A stretch of 64,000 nucleotides of DNA from contig CAKNFJ010000001.1 of the NCBI GenBank assembly GCA_930633495.1, positions 2,627,001 to 2,691,000 on the forward strand. Direction: 5' to 3'. The notes below the pieces were generated by a model. That model saw only the letters and a list, made by a program, of their open reading frames with translations. It was not told the origin of the DNA and ran no database searches. Positions 1-8,946 of the stretch are shown one piece after another. Within the stretch, counting starts at the first letter, position 1. Each line of letters opens with the position of its first letter. The stretch is from Hyphomicrobiales bacterium (GTDB lineage Bacteria; Pseudomonadota; Alphaproteobacteria; Rhizobiales; Beijerinckiaceae). The position numbers and the translations under genes are program-made.

Positions 1-2
1 GG

Positions 3-977
3 GCGCTCGCGGCCATGATGCTGGCGGCGGCGCTGGTCTCCTGCTGGATCTATGACCGGCTCTTCGGCATCTCGACGATCGCCGGTGGCTCGGCGCAGGT
101 CGAGGGCGGGCGTATCCGCGATCTCGGCCTCGCCATTCTCGGCATCGTCGCGGATATCGCTGGACGCGCCGCAGCCGTCGCGCAGAAGCTCCTGGGCAAG
201 CGCATCTGTGAGGCTTTGCTGCCGGGCTTCTGCTGGCTTGTCATCTGCTTCCTCGTGCTGCCGACGCTGCTGGTGATCCCACTCGCCTTCACCTCCTCGC
301 AGTTCCTCGAATTCCCGCCGCCCGGTTACGGGATCGGCTGGTTCCGCACCTATTTCGAATCGCCGCTCTGGCTGCAGGCGACGCTACGCTCCTTTGGCGT
401 CGCTTTCGTCACGGCATTGGCTGCGACGGCGATCGGCGGCTTCGCGGCGTTGGCGCTGGCCCATAGCCGTACGCGCTGGGGCGGGCTGATCTTCGCCTTC
501 TTCCTCGCGCCGATGATCGTGCCGCGCATCGTCATCGCAGTCGGGCTGTTCTATCTCTTCGCCCGCATCGGGCTCGTCGCCACCGATCTCGGCCTGGTCA
601 TCGGCCATACCGTGCTGGCGATCCCGTTCACGCTCGTCACCATCGCGGCCGTGCTCAAGACCTATGACCAGCGGCTCGACCAGGCGGCGGCGACGCTCGG
701 TGCCAACCGTGTCCGCACCCTGACGGGCGTGACGATCCCGCTGGTGAAGGGTGGCCTCATTGCGGCCTTCCTCTTCGCCTTCATCACCTCCTTCGACGAA
801 TTGACCATCGCGATCTTCGTCTCGGGCGGCGTCAAGACGACCCTGCCGAAGCAGATGTGGGACGACATGATCCTGCAGCTCAACCCGACGCTCGCCGCGG
901 TCTCGGTCGTCGTCTTCGTGGTGGTGACGGTGATGCTGCTGCTGGCCGAACGCTTCCGCTCCTCCTCTTCTTCCTGA
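3..977 (+). CDS. ABC transporter permease, spermidine/putrescine type (5' end outside window)
   Basis: Inner-membrane permease of a PotB/PotC-like importer. The reading frame is open to the left edge, so the start is outside the window. The first 30 residues look like the last transmembrane segment of one permease domain. A linker follows, then a complete second permease domain from about residue 70 with six hydrophobic segments and a binding-protein-dependent transport loop (AAATLGANRVRTL). This suggests two permease domains fused in one polypeptide; a single permease with an N-terminal extension is the alternative. The stop lies 22 bases before the acyl-CoA ligase start, which suggests one operon. 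The substrate cannot be read from the sequence. Confidence 0.85.
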   Translation, partial: ALAAMMLAAALVSCWIYDRLFGISTIAGGSAQVEGGRIRDLGLAILGIVADIAGRAAAVAQKLLGKRICEALLPGFCWLVICFLVLPTLLVIPLAFTSSQFLEFPPPGYGIGWFRTYFESPLWLQATLRSFGVAFVTALAATAIGGFAALALAHSRTRWGGLIFAFFLAPMIVPRIVIAVGLFYLFARIGLVATDLGLVIGHTVLAIPFTLVTIAAVLKTYDQRLDQAAATLGANRVRTLTGVTIPLVKGGLIAAFLFAFITSFDELTIAIFVSGGVKTTLPKQMWDDMILQLNPTLAAVSVVVFVVVTVMLLLAERFRSSSSS

Positions 978-999
978 TCCTGACGACCGAAGCGCAACC

Positions 1000-2532
1000 A
1001 TGACCTCCTCAGACAAAGACGGCTTCGTTGGCCTTCTGACCGCGCGCGCCGCCGCAGAGCCGGATCGCATCTATGCCCGCTTCAGCGGCGAACCGCTGAG
1101 CTATGCCGAGCTTGAACGGCGCTCGGCCGCCTTCGCCGGTTATCTGCGAGCACGCGGCATCGTCGCGGGCGACCGCGTCGCGGTGATGATGCGCAATTCC
1201 ATCGCCACCATCGCCGTGGTGTTCGGGCTCGCACGGGCCGGCGTCGCCTGGGTACCGGTCAATGCCCAGCAACGCGGCGAGGGGCTGAACTATCTCCTGA
1301 CCCATTCCAGCCCGCGCCTCGTCGTCACTGATGCCGAACTCGCGCCCCAGATCGCCGAGGCGATGGGGCCGGATTCGGCCCTGCCGGTGCTGCTGCACGC
1401 GCGGGGCGGCGATCTCGATGCGGTGCTTGCCGGAACCATCGGCTTCGACGAGCCGGCCCCGGCTGCGGATGCCGTCTTCGCGATCATGTACACCTCCGGC
1501 ACGACCGGGCGGCCGAAGGGCGTCATCGTCTCGCATCGCATGCTGAGGCTGGCGGCCGAGAGCGTGCTCTATCTGTCGGATGCCAAGCCCGGCGAGGTCT
1601 TCTTCATCTGGGAGCCGCTCTATCATATCGGCGGGGCCCAGCTGCTGCCGCTGCCGATGATCCGCGACGTGACGCTGGCGATGGTCGAGCGCTTCAGCGC
1701 CAGCCGCTTCTGGGCGCAGGTCCGGGAGGAGGGCGCGACCCATATCCATTATCTCGGCGGCATCCTGCAGATTCTGCTGAAGCAGCCGCCCTCAGCGCTC
1801 GACCGCGAGCACGGCGTGCGCATCGCCTGGGGCGGCGGCTGCCCGGCCGATATCTGGCCGCAGTTCCGCGACCGCTTCGGCGTCGAGATCCGCGAATGCT
1901 ACGGCATGACCGAAGCCTCCAGCCTGACGACCTGCAACACCAGCGGCGTGGTCGGCTCGGTAGGCCGGCCGATGCCCTGGTTCACCGTCAGGCTGCTCGA
2001 CAGCGAGGGGCGACCGGTCGCGGCGGGCGAGCGTGGCGAGATCGTGGTCGAGACCAGCATCCCCGGCGCGATCTTCCCCGGCTATCTCGACAACTCCGAC
2101 GCGACCGCGAAGGCCCTGCGCAACGGTGCTCTCCATACCGGCGATCTCGGCTCCTTCGACGCCGAGGGCAATCTCTCTTTCCACGGCCGCATGACCGACA
2201 GCGTGCGCTGCCGGGGCGAGAACGTCTCGGCCTGGGAGGTCGAGCATGTCGCCGCCGAGCATGACGCGGTCGAGGATTGCGCGATGATCGGCGTCGCCGC
2301 CGATATCGGCGAGCAGGACATCAAGCTCTTCGTCAAGCCGCGCCATGGCGCGATCATCGATCCGCAGGCCTTATCCGGCTGGCTCGGCCAGCGCCTCGCG
2401 CCCTATCAGAACCCGCGCTACATCGCCCTCGTCGACGAGTTCGAGCGCACCGCGAGCCAGCGCATCATGAAGCACAAGCTCTCGCCCCGGCTCGATGATT
2501 GCTGGGACAGGGCGGCCGTGACGAGGCGCTGA
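1000..2532 (+). CDS. AMP-forming acyl-CoA ligase (class I adenylate-forming)
   Basis: A 510-residue member of the ANL superfamily, closest in layout to crotonobetaine/carnitine-CoA ligase-like proteins. It should activate a carboxylic acid to an acyl-adenylate and transfer it to CoA in the cytoplasm. The phosphate-binding loop YTSGTTGRPKG is near residue 164, the A5 motif GMTEAS near residue 302, the hinge motif HTGDLG near residue 379, and a C-terminal lysine lies in SQRIMKHKL. The length is usual for the family. It sits between an ABC permease gene and a Rossmann dehydrogenase gene (one-base gap), so it probably acts on the imported compound. The substrate is unknown. Confidence 0.88.
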   Translation: MTSSDKDGFVGLLTARAAAEPDRIYARFSGEPLSYAELERRSAAFAGYLRARGIVAGDRVAVMMRNSIATIAVVFGLARAGVAWVPVNAQQRGEGLNYLLTHSSPRLVVTDAELAPQIAEAMGPDSALPVLLHARGGDLDAVLAGTIGFDEPAPAADAVFAIMYTSGTTGRPKGVIVSHRMLRLAAESVLYLSDAKPGEVFFIWEPLYHIGGAQLLPLPMIRDVTLAMVERFSASRFWAQVREEGATHIHYLGGILQILLKQPPSALDREHGVRIAWGGGCPADIWPQFRDRFGVEIRECYGMTEASSLTTCNTSGVVGSVGRPMPWFTVRLLDSEGRPVAAGERGEIVVETSIPGAIFPGYLDNSDATAKALRNGALHTGDLGSFDAEGNLSFHGRMTDSVRCRGENVSAWEVEHVAAEHDAVEDCAMIGVAADIGEQDIKLFVKPRHGAIIDPQALSGWLGQRLAPYQNPRYIALVDEFERTASQRIMKHKLSPRLDDCWDRAAVTRR

Positions 2533-2533
2533 C

Positions 2534-3622
2534 ATGGCGGCCTGCGACATCCTGATTTCCGGCACCGGCGGATTCGCCGCGCGCATCGCCTTCGATATCG
2601 CCGCGACGGCCCGCGAGCCGGTCGATGTGGTCATCGCTGGCCGCAATCTCGAACGGTTGAACTGGCTGCGCACGGCGGCCAACGCCCGTGCCGTGCTGTT
2701 CGGAGCGAAGGCGCGCTTCACCACCCACGCCATCGACTTGCTGGCGCCGGACGCCTCCGACGCGCTGCTCGCCGCGACGTCCCCGAGCATCGTCGTGCAG
2801 GCCGCCTCGATCCAGACTTCGCAGGTCATCGCCCAGAGCGGCAATGCCTGGACACGCCTCGTCGCCGAGGGCGGCCTGAGCGCGACCGCCGTCTTCCAGG
2901 CGCTGATCAGCTCCCGCGTCGCCACGGCAATTACACGCGCCGGCAAGCCGGTGACGCTGGTCAATTGCAGCTTCCCCGACGTGGTCAACGGCATGATCCG
3001 CGCGATGGGCCATGACGTCGCCTGCGGCATGGGCAATGTCGCGATCCTGTCAAATGTCTTCGCCGGCTCGGCCGCGACACCTGCCGGAGCCGAGATCAAG
3101 GTTCTCGCGCACTATCAGAACCTTGCCGCCTGGCGCCGCTGCCCGGACGAGCGCGACGGGCGCGCGCCGCGCGTCTGGCTGGATGGTCGGGAAGCGGCCG
3201 ATGTCTATGCCCGCTTCGCCGATATCCAGCTCACGCCGGAGCCGGTGATCGAGATCTCCGGCGCGAGCGGCGTGCCGATGCTGCTCGCCATGGCGACCGG
3301 GCGCGAATGGCGCGGGCATGTGCCAGGCCCGAACGGGCTGCCCGGCGGCTATCCGGTCAGGTTGACGGGAGGCAAGCTCGAACTCGACCTGCCGGCAAAG
3401 CTGGGGCTTGAGGAAGCGATCGCTTGGAACGCTTCCTTCGAGGCGCAGAACGGCCTCGTCGTTTCACCCGAGGGTAGGGCAAGCTTCACGGGAACTCTCG
3501 GTGAGAGGATCGGAGAGCATGTTCCCGCTATCCGCGGCGGCTTTGCGGTGCAGGATCTTGAACCGGTTTGCGAGGAATTGCTTCGCCTCCGCGACTGGTT
3601 GATGAGACAGCCACAAGGTTAG
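2534..3622 (+). CDS. saccharopine-dehydrogenase-like NAD(P)-binding protein
   Basis: A 362-residue protein with an N-terminal Rossmann fold. The start MAACDILISGTGGFAARIA gives a GxGGxxA nucleotide-binding loop at about residues 9-16, and an acidic/basic strand end (IAGRN) follows near residue 36. The N-terminal layout resembles saccharopine dehydrogenase/homospermidine-synthase-like oxidoreductases. No family-specific catalytic motif is clear to me. It starts one base after the acyl-CoA ligase stop, so the two are probably translationally coupled and act in one pathway. The exact reaction is not assignable from sequence alone. Confidence 0.7.
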   Translation: MAACDILISGTGGFAARIAFDIAATAREPVDVVIAGRNLERLNWLRTAANARAVLFGAKARFTTHAIDLLAPDASDALLAATSPSIVVQAASIQTSQVIAQSGNAWTRLVAEGGLSATAVFQALISSRVATAITRAGKPVTLVNCSFPDVVNGMIRAMGHDVACGMGNVAILSNVFAGSAATPAGAEIKVLAHYQNLAAWRRCPDERDGRAPRVWLDGREAADVYARFADIQLTPEPVIEISGASGVPMLLAMATGREWRGHVPGPNGLPGGYPVRLTGGKLELDLPAKLGLEEAIAWNASFEAQNGLVVSPEGRASFTGTLGERIGEHVPAIRGGFAVQDLEPVCEELLRLRDWLMRQPQG

Positions 3623-3761
3623 CATTGCAAGGCACCGAACGTGCTTTCCGGGCAGAGGATCTCCGATCAACTCGGAGCGCCTTGTTGCGCCCAGCCCGCT
3701 GGCTGCCTAACGCGTTTGCCGTGCATGGCTGATCCAGAAAGCTCCCTCGATCAAGTATTAG

Positions 3762-4623
3762 GTAGGGGGACTCATGTGAGCCATTGCGTCGCAAAAGTGA
3801 CGAGGGTGGTGGCTGCGAGCAGGTTTACAGCGAGCCTGTCGTAGCGCGCGGCGATGCATTTCTAGTTTTTGAGCTTCCCGGACATGCGCTCGATGACATT
3901 TCGATGCCGGTAGGCCGTGCGGTTGAGGGGATAAGCGGCATTTCGGGTTGCGCCCCGGTATGACGGCCTCGATCCGCCTGTCGCCGAGCCAGTTTCGCAG
4001 CCGATCGGCGTCATAGGCCTTGTCTGCGAGGAGGCGCTTGGCCGGCGCGATCGCCTCCAGCAAGGGCATGGCCATGCTGATGCCGGCGATGTTTCCTGGT
4101 GTCAGTGTGCTGGCGACGATCCTGCCGCAAGCATCGCCCAGACAATGGATTTTGGTCGTTCGGCCTCCCCTCGATACGTCGACCGCCTGCGTCCACTCCC
4201 CCTATTCGCTGACGCGGACCTTCGGTTTCGCCGAAAGCTGACCGATGCGCCTTCACATGGGAGTTGTCGAGCATCAGTTCATCCAGGATAGCTCCCGCTG
4301 CGGCGACCTTGGCGAAGATCCGCTGCCAGACACCGCGGTGCGCCCAGCGCGTGTAACGATTGAAGATCGTCTTCGCCGGACCGTATTCGGGCGGTACGTT
4401 GCGCCAGCGCGATCCCGTCTTGAGGATGTGGAGGATGCCGCTGATCACATGTCGGTCATCGACACGGGGCCGGCCCGGCTGGTTGTATGGCAGATGTGGT
4501 TCGAGACGCGCCCAGGCATCGTCCGACAGCCAATAGAGATCAAGCATGGCTTCCTCCATGCCCCCGAAACCCAGGCCCGCAGAGAATCTCTCAATCTTGA
4601 CAATTGTTTGGTTGGGCCCCTGC
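3762..4623 (-). mobile_element. IS5-family (IS427-like) insertion sequence, degraded
   Basis: An 862-bp element with short imperfect inverted ends (GTAGGGGG at the left, GCAGGGGC read inward from the right). It is flanked by YTAG tetranucleotides, TTAG at 3758-3761 and CTAG at 4624-4627, which fits the 4-bp YTAR target of IS5 elements. Length and transposase type agree with an IS427/IS1031-like element. The coding part is broken in several places (see the pseudogene), so it cannot transpose alone. Confidence 0.75.
3785..4559 (-). pseudogene. IS5-family transposase, frameshifted remnant
   Basis: The first part (frame starting at 4559) is an IS5-type N-terminus with WLSDDAWARLEPHLP and GSRWRNVPPEYG. 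The middle part continues in another frame as LLADKAYDADRLRNWL (about 3950-4060), the region around the second catalytic aspartate of the DDE domain. After RRIEAVIPGRN the frame is lost again and the expected C-terminal helix is scrambled. One frame change could be the normal two-frame layout of this subgroup, but the second loss shows decay. No complete DDE transposase can be made. Confidence 0.8.
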
Positions 4624-4667
4624 CTAGGTTGCCGTGCTCAAAGAGCGATCGCTGCGATCAATCTGAC

Positions 4668-4685
4668 AAGGCCTCAAAAGGCCTT
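4668..4685. repeat. small hairpin AAGGCC-TCAAAA-GGCCTT
   Basis: A perfect 6-bp stem with a 6-base loop, in the spacer between the IS5-type element and the ABC-ATPase scrap. It may be a leftover terminator; nothing else was recognised in 4628-4760. Confidence 0.35.
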
Positions 4686-4760
4686 CTCTCGCTCAAAACG
4701 CGAAACGAACCGGCTGGCGGCATTCGGGAGACTGTTGGCAAACGTGGCGTTGTGGGCCGG

Positions 4761-5033
4761 CTAAGCCGTGGGGCTCACCTGTCGGGCCTCTGTATGGGTC
4801 TTGGTCTTCAGCAGAGCTATCTCGGGGATATGATGCCGAGCAAAGGCTGTACCGTCCTCGGCGAACAGATAGGCGTCGCGGGCGGAAAAGCCGATCGGCA
4901 CGCCTTGATCGACTTGAGCCATCCTGATGCCTCCAACGAGGCCGGTGATCGAAACGCCGCTGGTCGTCGCGATCTCCCAGAGAGTCTCGTGGCCAAGGCG
5001 TTCTACCAGGTCCAGGCAAGCCAGGTCGGCCAC
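4761..5033 (-). pseudogene. C-terminal TOBE-domain fragment of an ABC transporter ATPase
   Basis: About 90 residues reading LDLVERLGHETLW near the start and VPIGFSARDAYLFAEDG later. This matches the TOBE region at the C-terminus of UgpC/MalK/PotA-type importer ATPases (pattern VExLGxET ... GxPxxLGFxxxDAxLFxxDG, from memory of the family). No Walker A, signature or Walker B region precedes it. The frame stays open a little upstream, but the sequence there is not ATPase-like. It is best read as a truncated relic next to a decayed IS. A real short protein from the GTG at 5033 is possible but unlikely. Confidence 0.55.
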
Positions 5034-5080
5034 TGATGGTTGGCGTAGTCTCGACAGTAGCCGTCTCGGTCGGTCTACAA

Positions 5081-5124
5081 TCTCGCTCGCCTTCCCGTCA
5101 GAAGATATGAGAAGGCGAGCGAGA
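5081..5124 (-). terminator. inverted repeat downstream of putA, candidate terminator
   Basis: Perfect 13-bp arms, TCTCGCTCGCCTT (5081-5093) and its complement (5112-5124), with an 18-base loop. It begins ten bases after the putA stop on the minus strand. There is only a weak T-rich tail (TTGTAG), so terminator activity is inferred from position and stem strength. Confidence 0.5.
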
Positions 5125-5133
5125 GAACTTCGG

Positions 5134-8100
5134 TCAGCCGATCGTCATCAGGCTGGCATTGCCGCCGGCAGCGGTGGTGTTGATCGAGGTCGAGACCTCC
5201 TCCAGCAGCCAGTTCAGGCAATAGGCATCCGGATCGCGCTTCAGTTCCTCCGTGCTCGCCGACTGAACTAGCACGAGAGGGCCGGGGAGCCTGGCGATGC
5301 GACGGTTCACCTCGCCGACACGCTTGGTATCACCTTCGACCAGCGCGCCCGAGAACGGGCCGTCGGCCTCCCAGTCCGAGGTCCAGCCCACGCGGGCTTC
5401 CACGGCCGCCGGCAGCCCCGACAGAGCGCCCTTCAGCGCGGAGGCCGCGTCGATGACGAGCTGGTTGCCGGTCGCCAGCGCAGCGGCCACCTGCTGGTAG
5501 AGGCCGGCTTGCGTCTGCGGCACGAGCAGGATTCGGCCACGCGGATGCAGAGCGTAGAGATTGCGCTCGCCGACCGGGCCGGCCAGCTCGACATGGAGGC
5601 CGAGCGCCGAATGGCCGCCGATCTCGCGGGCGGTGTTGGCTTCGGCGTTCAGCCCCTTGCCCGAGAGCCAGGCGGCATATTCGAGCAGCGCCGGATCGGT
5701 ATGGATCGAGCTGTGCTGCGGCGGGATCGGCGCCTTGCGCACGAGCCGGCCTATATAGAGCGGCCCGCCTGCCTTCGGCCCGGTGCCCGACAGCCCGCGG
5801 CCGCCGAAGGGCTGCACGCCGACCACCGCGCCGATGATGTTGCGGTTCACATAGAGATTGCCCGCCTTGATGCGGCTGGTGACATGAGCGATCGTCTCGT
5901 CGAGCCGCGTATGCAGGCCGAAGGTCAGGCCGTAGCCGGAGCCGTTGACCTCGTCGATCAGCTTGTCGAGATCGTCGCGTTGATAGCGGATGACGTGGAG
6001 CACGGGGCCGAACACCTCGCGCTTCAGGTCGGAGAGGCTCTTCAGCTCGACGATGGTCGGTGGCACGAAGGTGCCCTTCGCCGCGGCCTCCGGCAGCGGG
6101 AGCTGCTCGACCTTGCGGCCGAGGCCACGCATGCGCTCGACATGCTCGTCGATCTCGCGCTGGGCTCCCTCGCTGATCACCGGGCCGATATCGACGCTGA
6201 GCTTGTCGGTGCGGCCGATGGTGAGTTCCTTCAGCGCGCCCTGCAGCATGTGCAGCGTGCGGTCGGCGATGTCCTGCTGCAGGCAGAGCACGCGGAGCGC
6301 CGAGCAGCGCTGGCCGGCGCTGTCGAAGGCCGAGGCGATGACGTCGGCGACGACCTGCTCGGCCAGTGCGGAGGAGTCGACGATCATGCCGTTCTGGCCG
6401 CCGGTCTCGGCGATCAGCGGGATCGGCTTGCCCTCGGCCGAAAGGCGCTCGGCGAGCTGCGCCTGGATGCCGCGCGCGACCTCGGTCGAGCCGGTGAACA
6501 TCACGCCGGCCGTCTCGGGCGCGCCGACCAGAGCGGCGCCGAGGCGCCCGCTGCCGGGGGTGAACTGCAAGGCGCCGCGCGGCACGCCGGCCTCGTGCAG
6601 GATCTTCACGCTCTCATGGGCGATGATCGGCGTGACGCCGGCGGGCTTCGCCATCACCGCATTGCCGGCGACGAGCGCCGCCGCGACCTGCCCGGAGAAG
6701 ATCGCCAGCGGGAAGTTCCACGGGCTGATGCAGACGATCGGCCCGAGCGGCGCATGCGTCGGGCCCAGCGTCTTGCGCGCCTGATCGGCATAGTAGCGCA
6801 GGAAGTCGATGGCCTCGCGCACCTCGCTGATCGCATTGGCAGCGGATTTGCCGGCCTCGCGCATGGCGATGCCCATCAGCGTCTCGATGCGCGCCTGCAT
6901 GATGTCGGCGGCACGGTCAAGGCAAGCGGCGCGCTCGGCCGGCGGCACGGCGGCCCAGGCCTTGCCGCCCTCGGCGGCAAGGCGCGCGATCTTGGCGGCA
7001 TCCTCGACCGCAAGCTCGGTGACCTGCCCGACGACATCGGAATGATCCGCGGGATTCAGGACCGGCCGTGTCGTGCCAGCGGTGGTGTGGTCCGCCAGCA
7101 GCGGCACGGCATGCCAGCTCTGGCCGACAGTTGCGGCCAACGCGTCGGCGAGCTCGGCCAGCGCCGCTTCGTTGGAGAGGTCGATGCCCTTCGAGTTGAT
7201 GCGATCGGCACCGTAGAGATCGGCAGGCAGCGCGATCTGGTCGTGCAGCATGCCGATGACCGGCATCGCCTCTACGACATCGACGGGGTCGGCGACGAGT
7301 GAGTCGATCGTCACTTTTGGATCGGAGATGCGGTTGACGAAGGAGGAATTCGCGCCGTTCTCCAGCAGGCGCCGCACCAGGTAGGCGAGCAGCGTCTCAT
7401 GCGTGCCGACCGGCGCATAGATGCGGCAGGGCCGGCCGAGATTGTCCTGGCCGACCACTTCGTCATAGAGCGGCTCGCCCATGCCGTGCAGGCACTGGAA
7501 CTCGTATTTGCCCACAGCGAAGTCGGGGCCGGCGAGATGATAGATCGTCGCCAGCGTCTGGGCGTTATGCGTGGCGAATTGCGGGAAGATCGCGTCGGGC
7601 GCGGCCAAAAGCTTGCGAGCGCAGGCGACATAGGCGACGTCGGTATGGACCTTGCGGGTATAGACCGGGAAATCGGCTAGGCCATCGACCTGGGCACGCT
7701 TGATCTCGGCATCCCAATAGGCGCCCTTGACCAGCCGCACCATCATGCGCCGGCCGGAGCGGCGGGCGAGATCGATGATCCAGTCGAGCACGAAGGGGCA
7801 GCGCTTGCCATAGGCCTGCACCACGAAACCGAGCCCGTTCCAGCCCTTCAGCGCCTCGTCGAAGCTCAGCGCCTCCAGCAGGTCGAGCGAGAGCTCCAGC
7901 CGGTCCGCCTCCTCGGCATCGATATTGAGGCCGATATCGTAGGATTTGGCGATCAGGGCGAGCTCGCGCACGAGCGGCAGCAATTCGCCCATCACCCGGC
8001 CGGCCTGGGCGCGGCTGTAGCGCGGATGCAGGGCCGAGAGCTTGATCGAGATGCCGGGGCCTTCATAGACGCCGCGTCCGTTCGCGGCGCGTCCGATGGC

Positions 8101-8829
8101 GTGGATCGCATTCTCGTAGTCGCGGTAATAGCGCGCGGCGTCCGCAGCGGTCGTCGCCGCCTCGCCGAGCATGTCGTAGGAATAGCGGAAGCCGCGCGTC
8201 TCCAGCGGTCGCGCGCGCTTCAGCGCCTCGTCGATCGTCTCGCCGGTGACGAACTGCTCGCCCATCATCCGCATCGCCATGTCGACGCCGCGCCGGATCA
8301 CCGGCTCGCCGGCTCGCGCAATCAGGCGTGTCAGAGCGGCGGCGAGGCTGCGATCGTTGACGGTGGAGGTCAGCTTGCCGGTGACGACGAGGCCCCAGGT
8401 CGCGGCATTGACGAAGAGCGACTTGCCGCCGCCGACATGCGCCTTCCAGTCGCCATCGGCGATCTTGTCGCGGATCAGCGCATCGCGCGTCGCCGTGTCC
8501 GGGATGCGCAGCAGCGCCTCGGCGAGGCACATCAGCGCCACGCCCTCCTGGCTGGAGAGCGAGTATTCCTGGACGAGCCCCTCGACACCCGTGCCCTTGT
8601 GCTTGGCGCGCAGCGCCTCGATCAGCTTACGGGCGGTAGCTGTCGCCGCCCGCTTCGTCTCCGGCGGCAACTTGGCTGCGACAAGCAGCGGAGGAAGGCA
8701 CTCCGTCTCGGGCCTCCGGTATGCGGCTGTGATGGCTCGCCGAAGGCGGGTTTGCTCTCGAATAGAAGGAGCGAAGGACTGAAAGGGCGCGTCAACGGCA
8801 GCCAAAGCACTCGAAGCGATCGCGGCCAT
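5134..8829 (-). CDS. putA: bifunctional proline dehydrogenase / L-glutamate gamma-semialdehyde dehydrogenase
   Basis: A 1231-residue PutA oxidising proline to glutamate at the membrane. Order: N-terminal arm, FAD-binding proline dehydrogenase barrel (about 150-480), aldehyde dehydrogenase domain (about 550-1000) and a C-terminal domain. The barrel shows YRDYENAIHAIG and DIGLNIDAEEADRLELSLD. The aldehyde dehydrogenase shows the general-base region AETGGQNG and the nucleophile GQRCSALRVL. No ribbon-helix-helix DNA-binding domain is seen at the N-terminus, so this PutA should not repress its own gene. The ATG at 8829 is chosen because GGGGAGG lies six bases upstream; the frame is open to 8892. 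A divergent Lrp/AsnC-type gene lies 117 bp away and is the likely activator. Confidence 0.95.
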   Translation of the reverse strand: MAAIASSALAAVDAPFQSFAPSIREQTRLRRAITAAYRRPETECLPPLLVAAKLPPETKRAATATARKLIEALRAKHKGTGVEGLVQEYSLSSQEGVALMCLAEALLRIPDTATRDALIRDKIADGDWKAHVGGGKSLFVNAATWGLVVTGKLTSTVNDRSLAAALTRLIARAGEPVIRRGVDMAMRMMGEQFVTGETIDEALKRARPLETRGFRYSYDMLGEAATTAADAARYYRDYENAIHAIGRAANGRGVYEGPGISIKLSALHPRYSRAQAGRVMGELLPLVRELALIAKSYDIGLNIDAEEADRLELSLDLLEALSFDEALKGWNGLGFVVQAYGKRCPFVLDWIIDLARRSGRRMMVRLVKGAYWDAEIKRAQVDGLADFPVYTRKVHTDVAYVACARKLLAAPDAIFPQFATHNAQTLATIYHLAGPDFAVGKYEFQCLHGMGEPLYDEVVGQDNLGRPCRIYAPVGTHETLLAYLVRRLLENGANSSFVNRISDPKVTIDSLVADPVDVVEAMPVIGMLHDQIALPADLYGADRINSKGIDLSNEAALAELADALAATVGQSWHAVPLLADHTTAGTTRPVLNPADHSDVVGQVTELAVEDAAKIARLAAEGGKAWAAVPPAERAACLDRAADIMQARIETLMGIAMREAGKSAANAISEVREAIDFLRYYADQARKTLGPTHAPLGPIVCISPWNFPLAIFSGQVAAALVAGNAVMAKPAGVTPIIAHESVKILHEAGVPRGALQFTPGSGRLGAALVGAPETAGVMFTGSTEVARGIQAQLAERLSAEGKPIPLIAETGGQNGMIVDSSALAEQVVADVIASAFDSAGQRCSALRVLCLQQDIADRTLHMLQGALKELTIGRTDKLSVDIGPVISEGAQREIDEHVERMRGLGRKVEQLPLPEAAAKGTFVPPTIVELKSLSDLKREVFGPVLHVIRYQRDDLDKLIDEVNGSGYGLTFGLHTRLDETIAHVTSRIKAGNLYVNRNIIGAVVGVQPFGGRGLSGTGPKAGGPLYIGRLVRKAPIPPQHSSIHTDPALLEYAAWLSGKGLNAEANTAREIGGHSALGLHVELAGPVGERNLYALHPRGRILLVPQTQAGLYQQVAAALATGNQLVIDAASALKGALSGLPAAVEARVGWTSDWEADGPFSGALVEGDTKRVGEVNRRIARLPGPLVLVQSASTEELKRDPDAYCLNWLLEEVSTSINTTAAGGNASLMTIG

Positions 8830-8946
8830 GTCAGCCTCCCCGATTTGATTTCGGCAGCACATTAGCTTGTGTTTGAAAGTCGATTTGCCCATATACTGCG
8901 CGATGATTTTGCGTTTCGACTTATTTTGCAGGCAGGAAAAGGCAAA
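8830..8946. promoter_or_regulatory. putA / Lrp-regulator divergent intergenic region
   Basis: A 117-bp AT-rich spacer between two divergent starts, with runs such as ATTTGATTT and TTATTTTGCAGG. It must hold both promoters and, by analogy to PutR systems, the Lrp-type binding site. I see no single clean palindrome, which is normal for Lrp/AsnC sites. Confidence 0.5.

Noticed and set aside
5509..7302. 597-residue plus-strand open frame inside putA
   Set aside because: It is the complement of putA, composed of low-complexity Arg/Ala/Asp-rich sequence caused by high GC codon bias. putA itself has all catalytic motifs.
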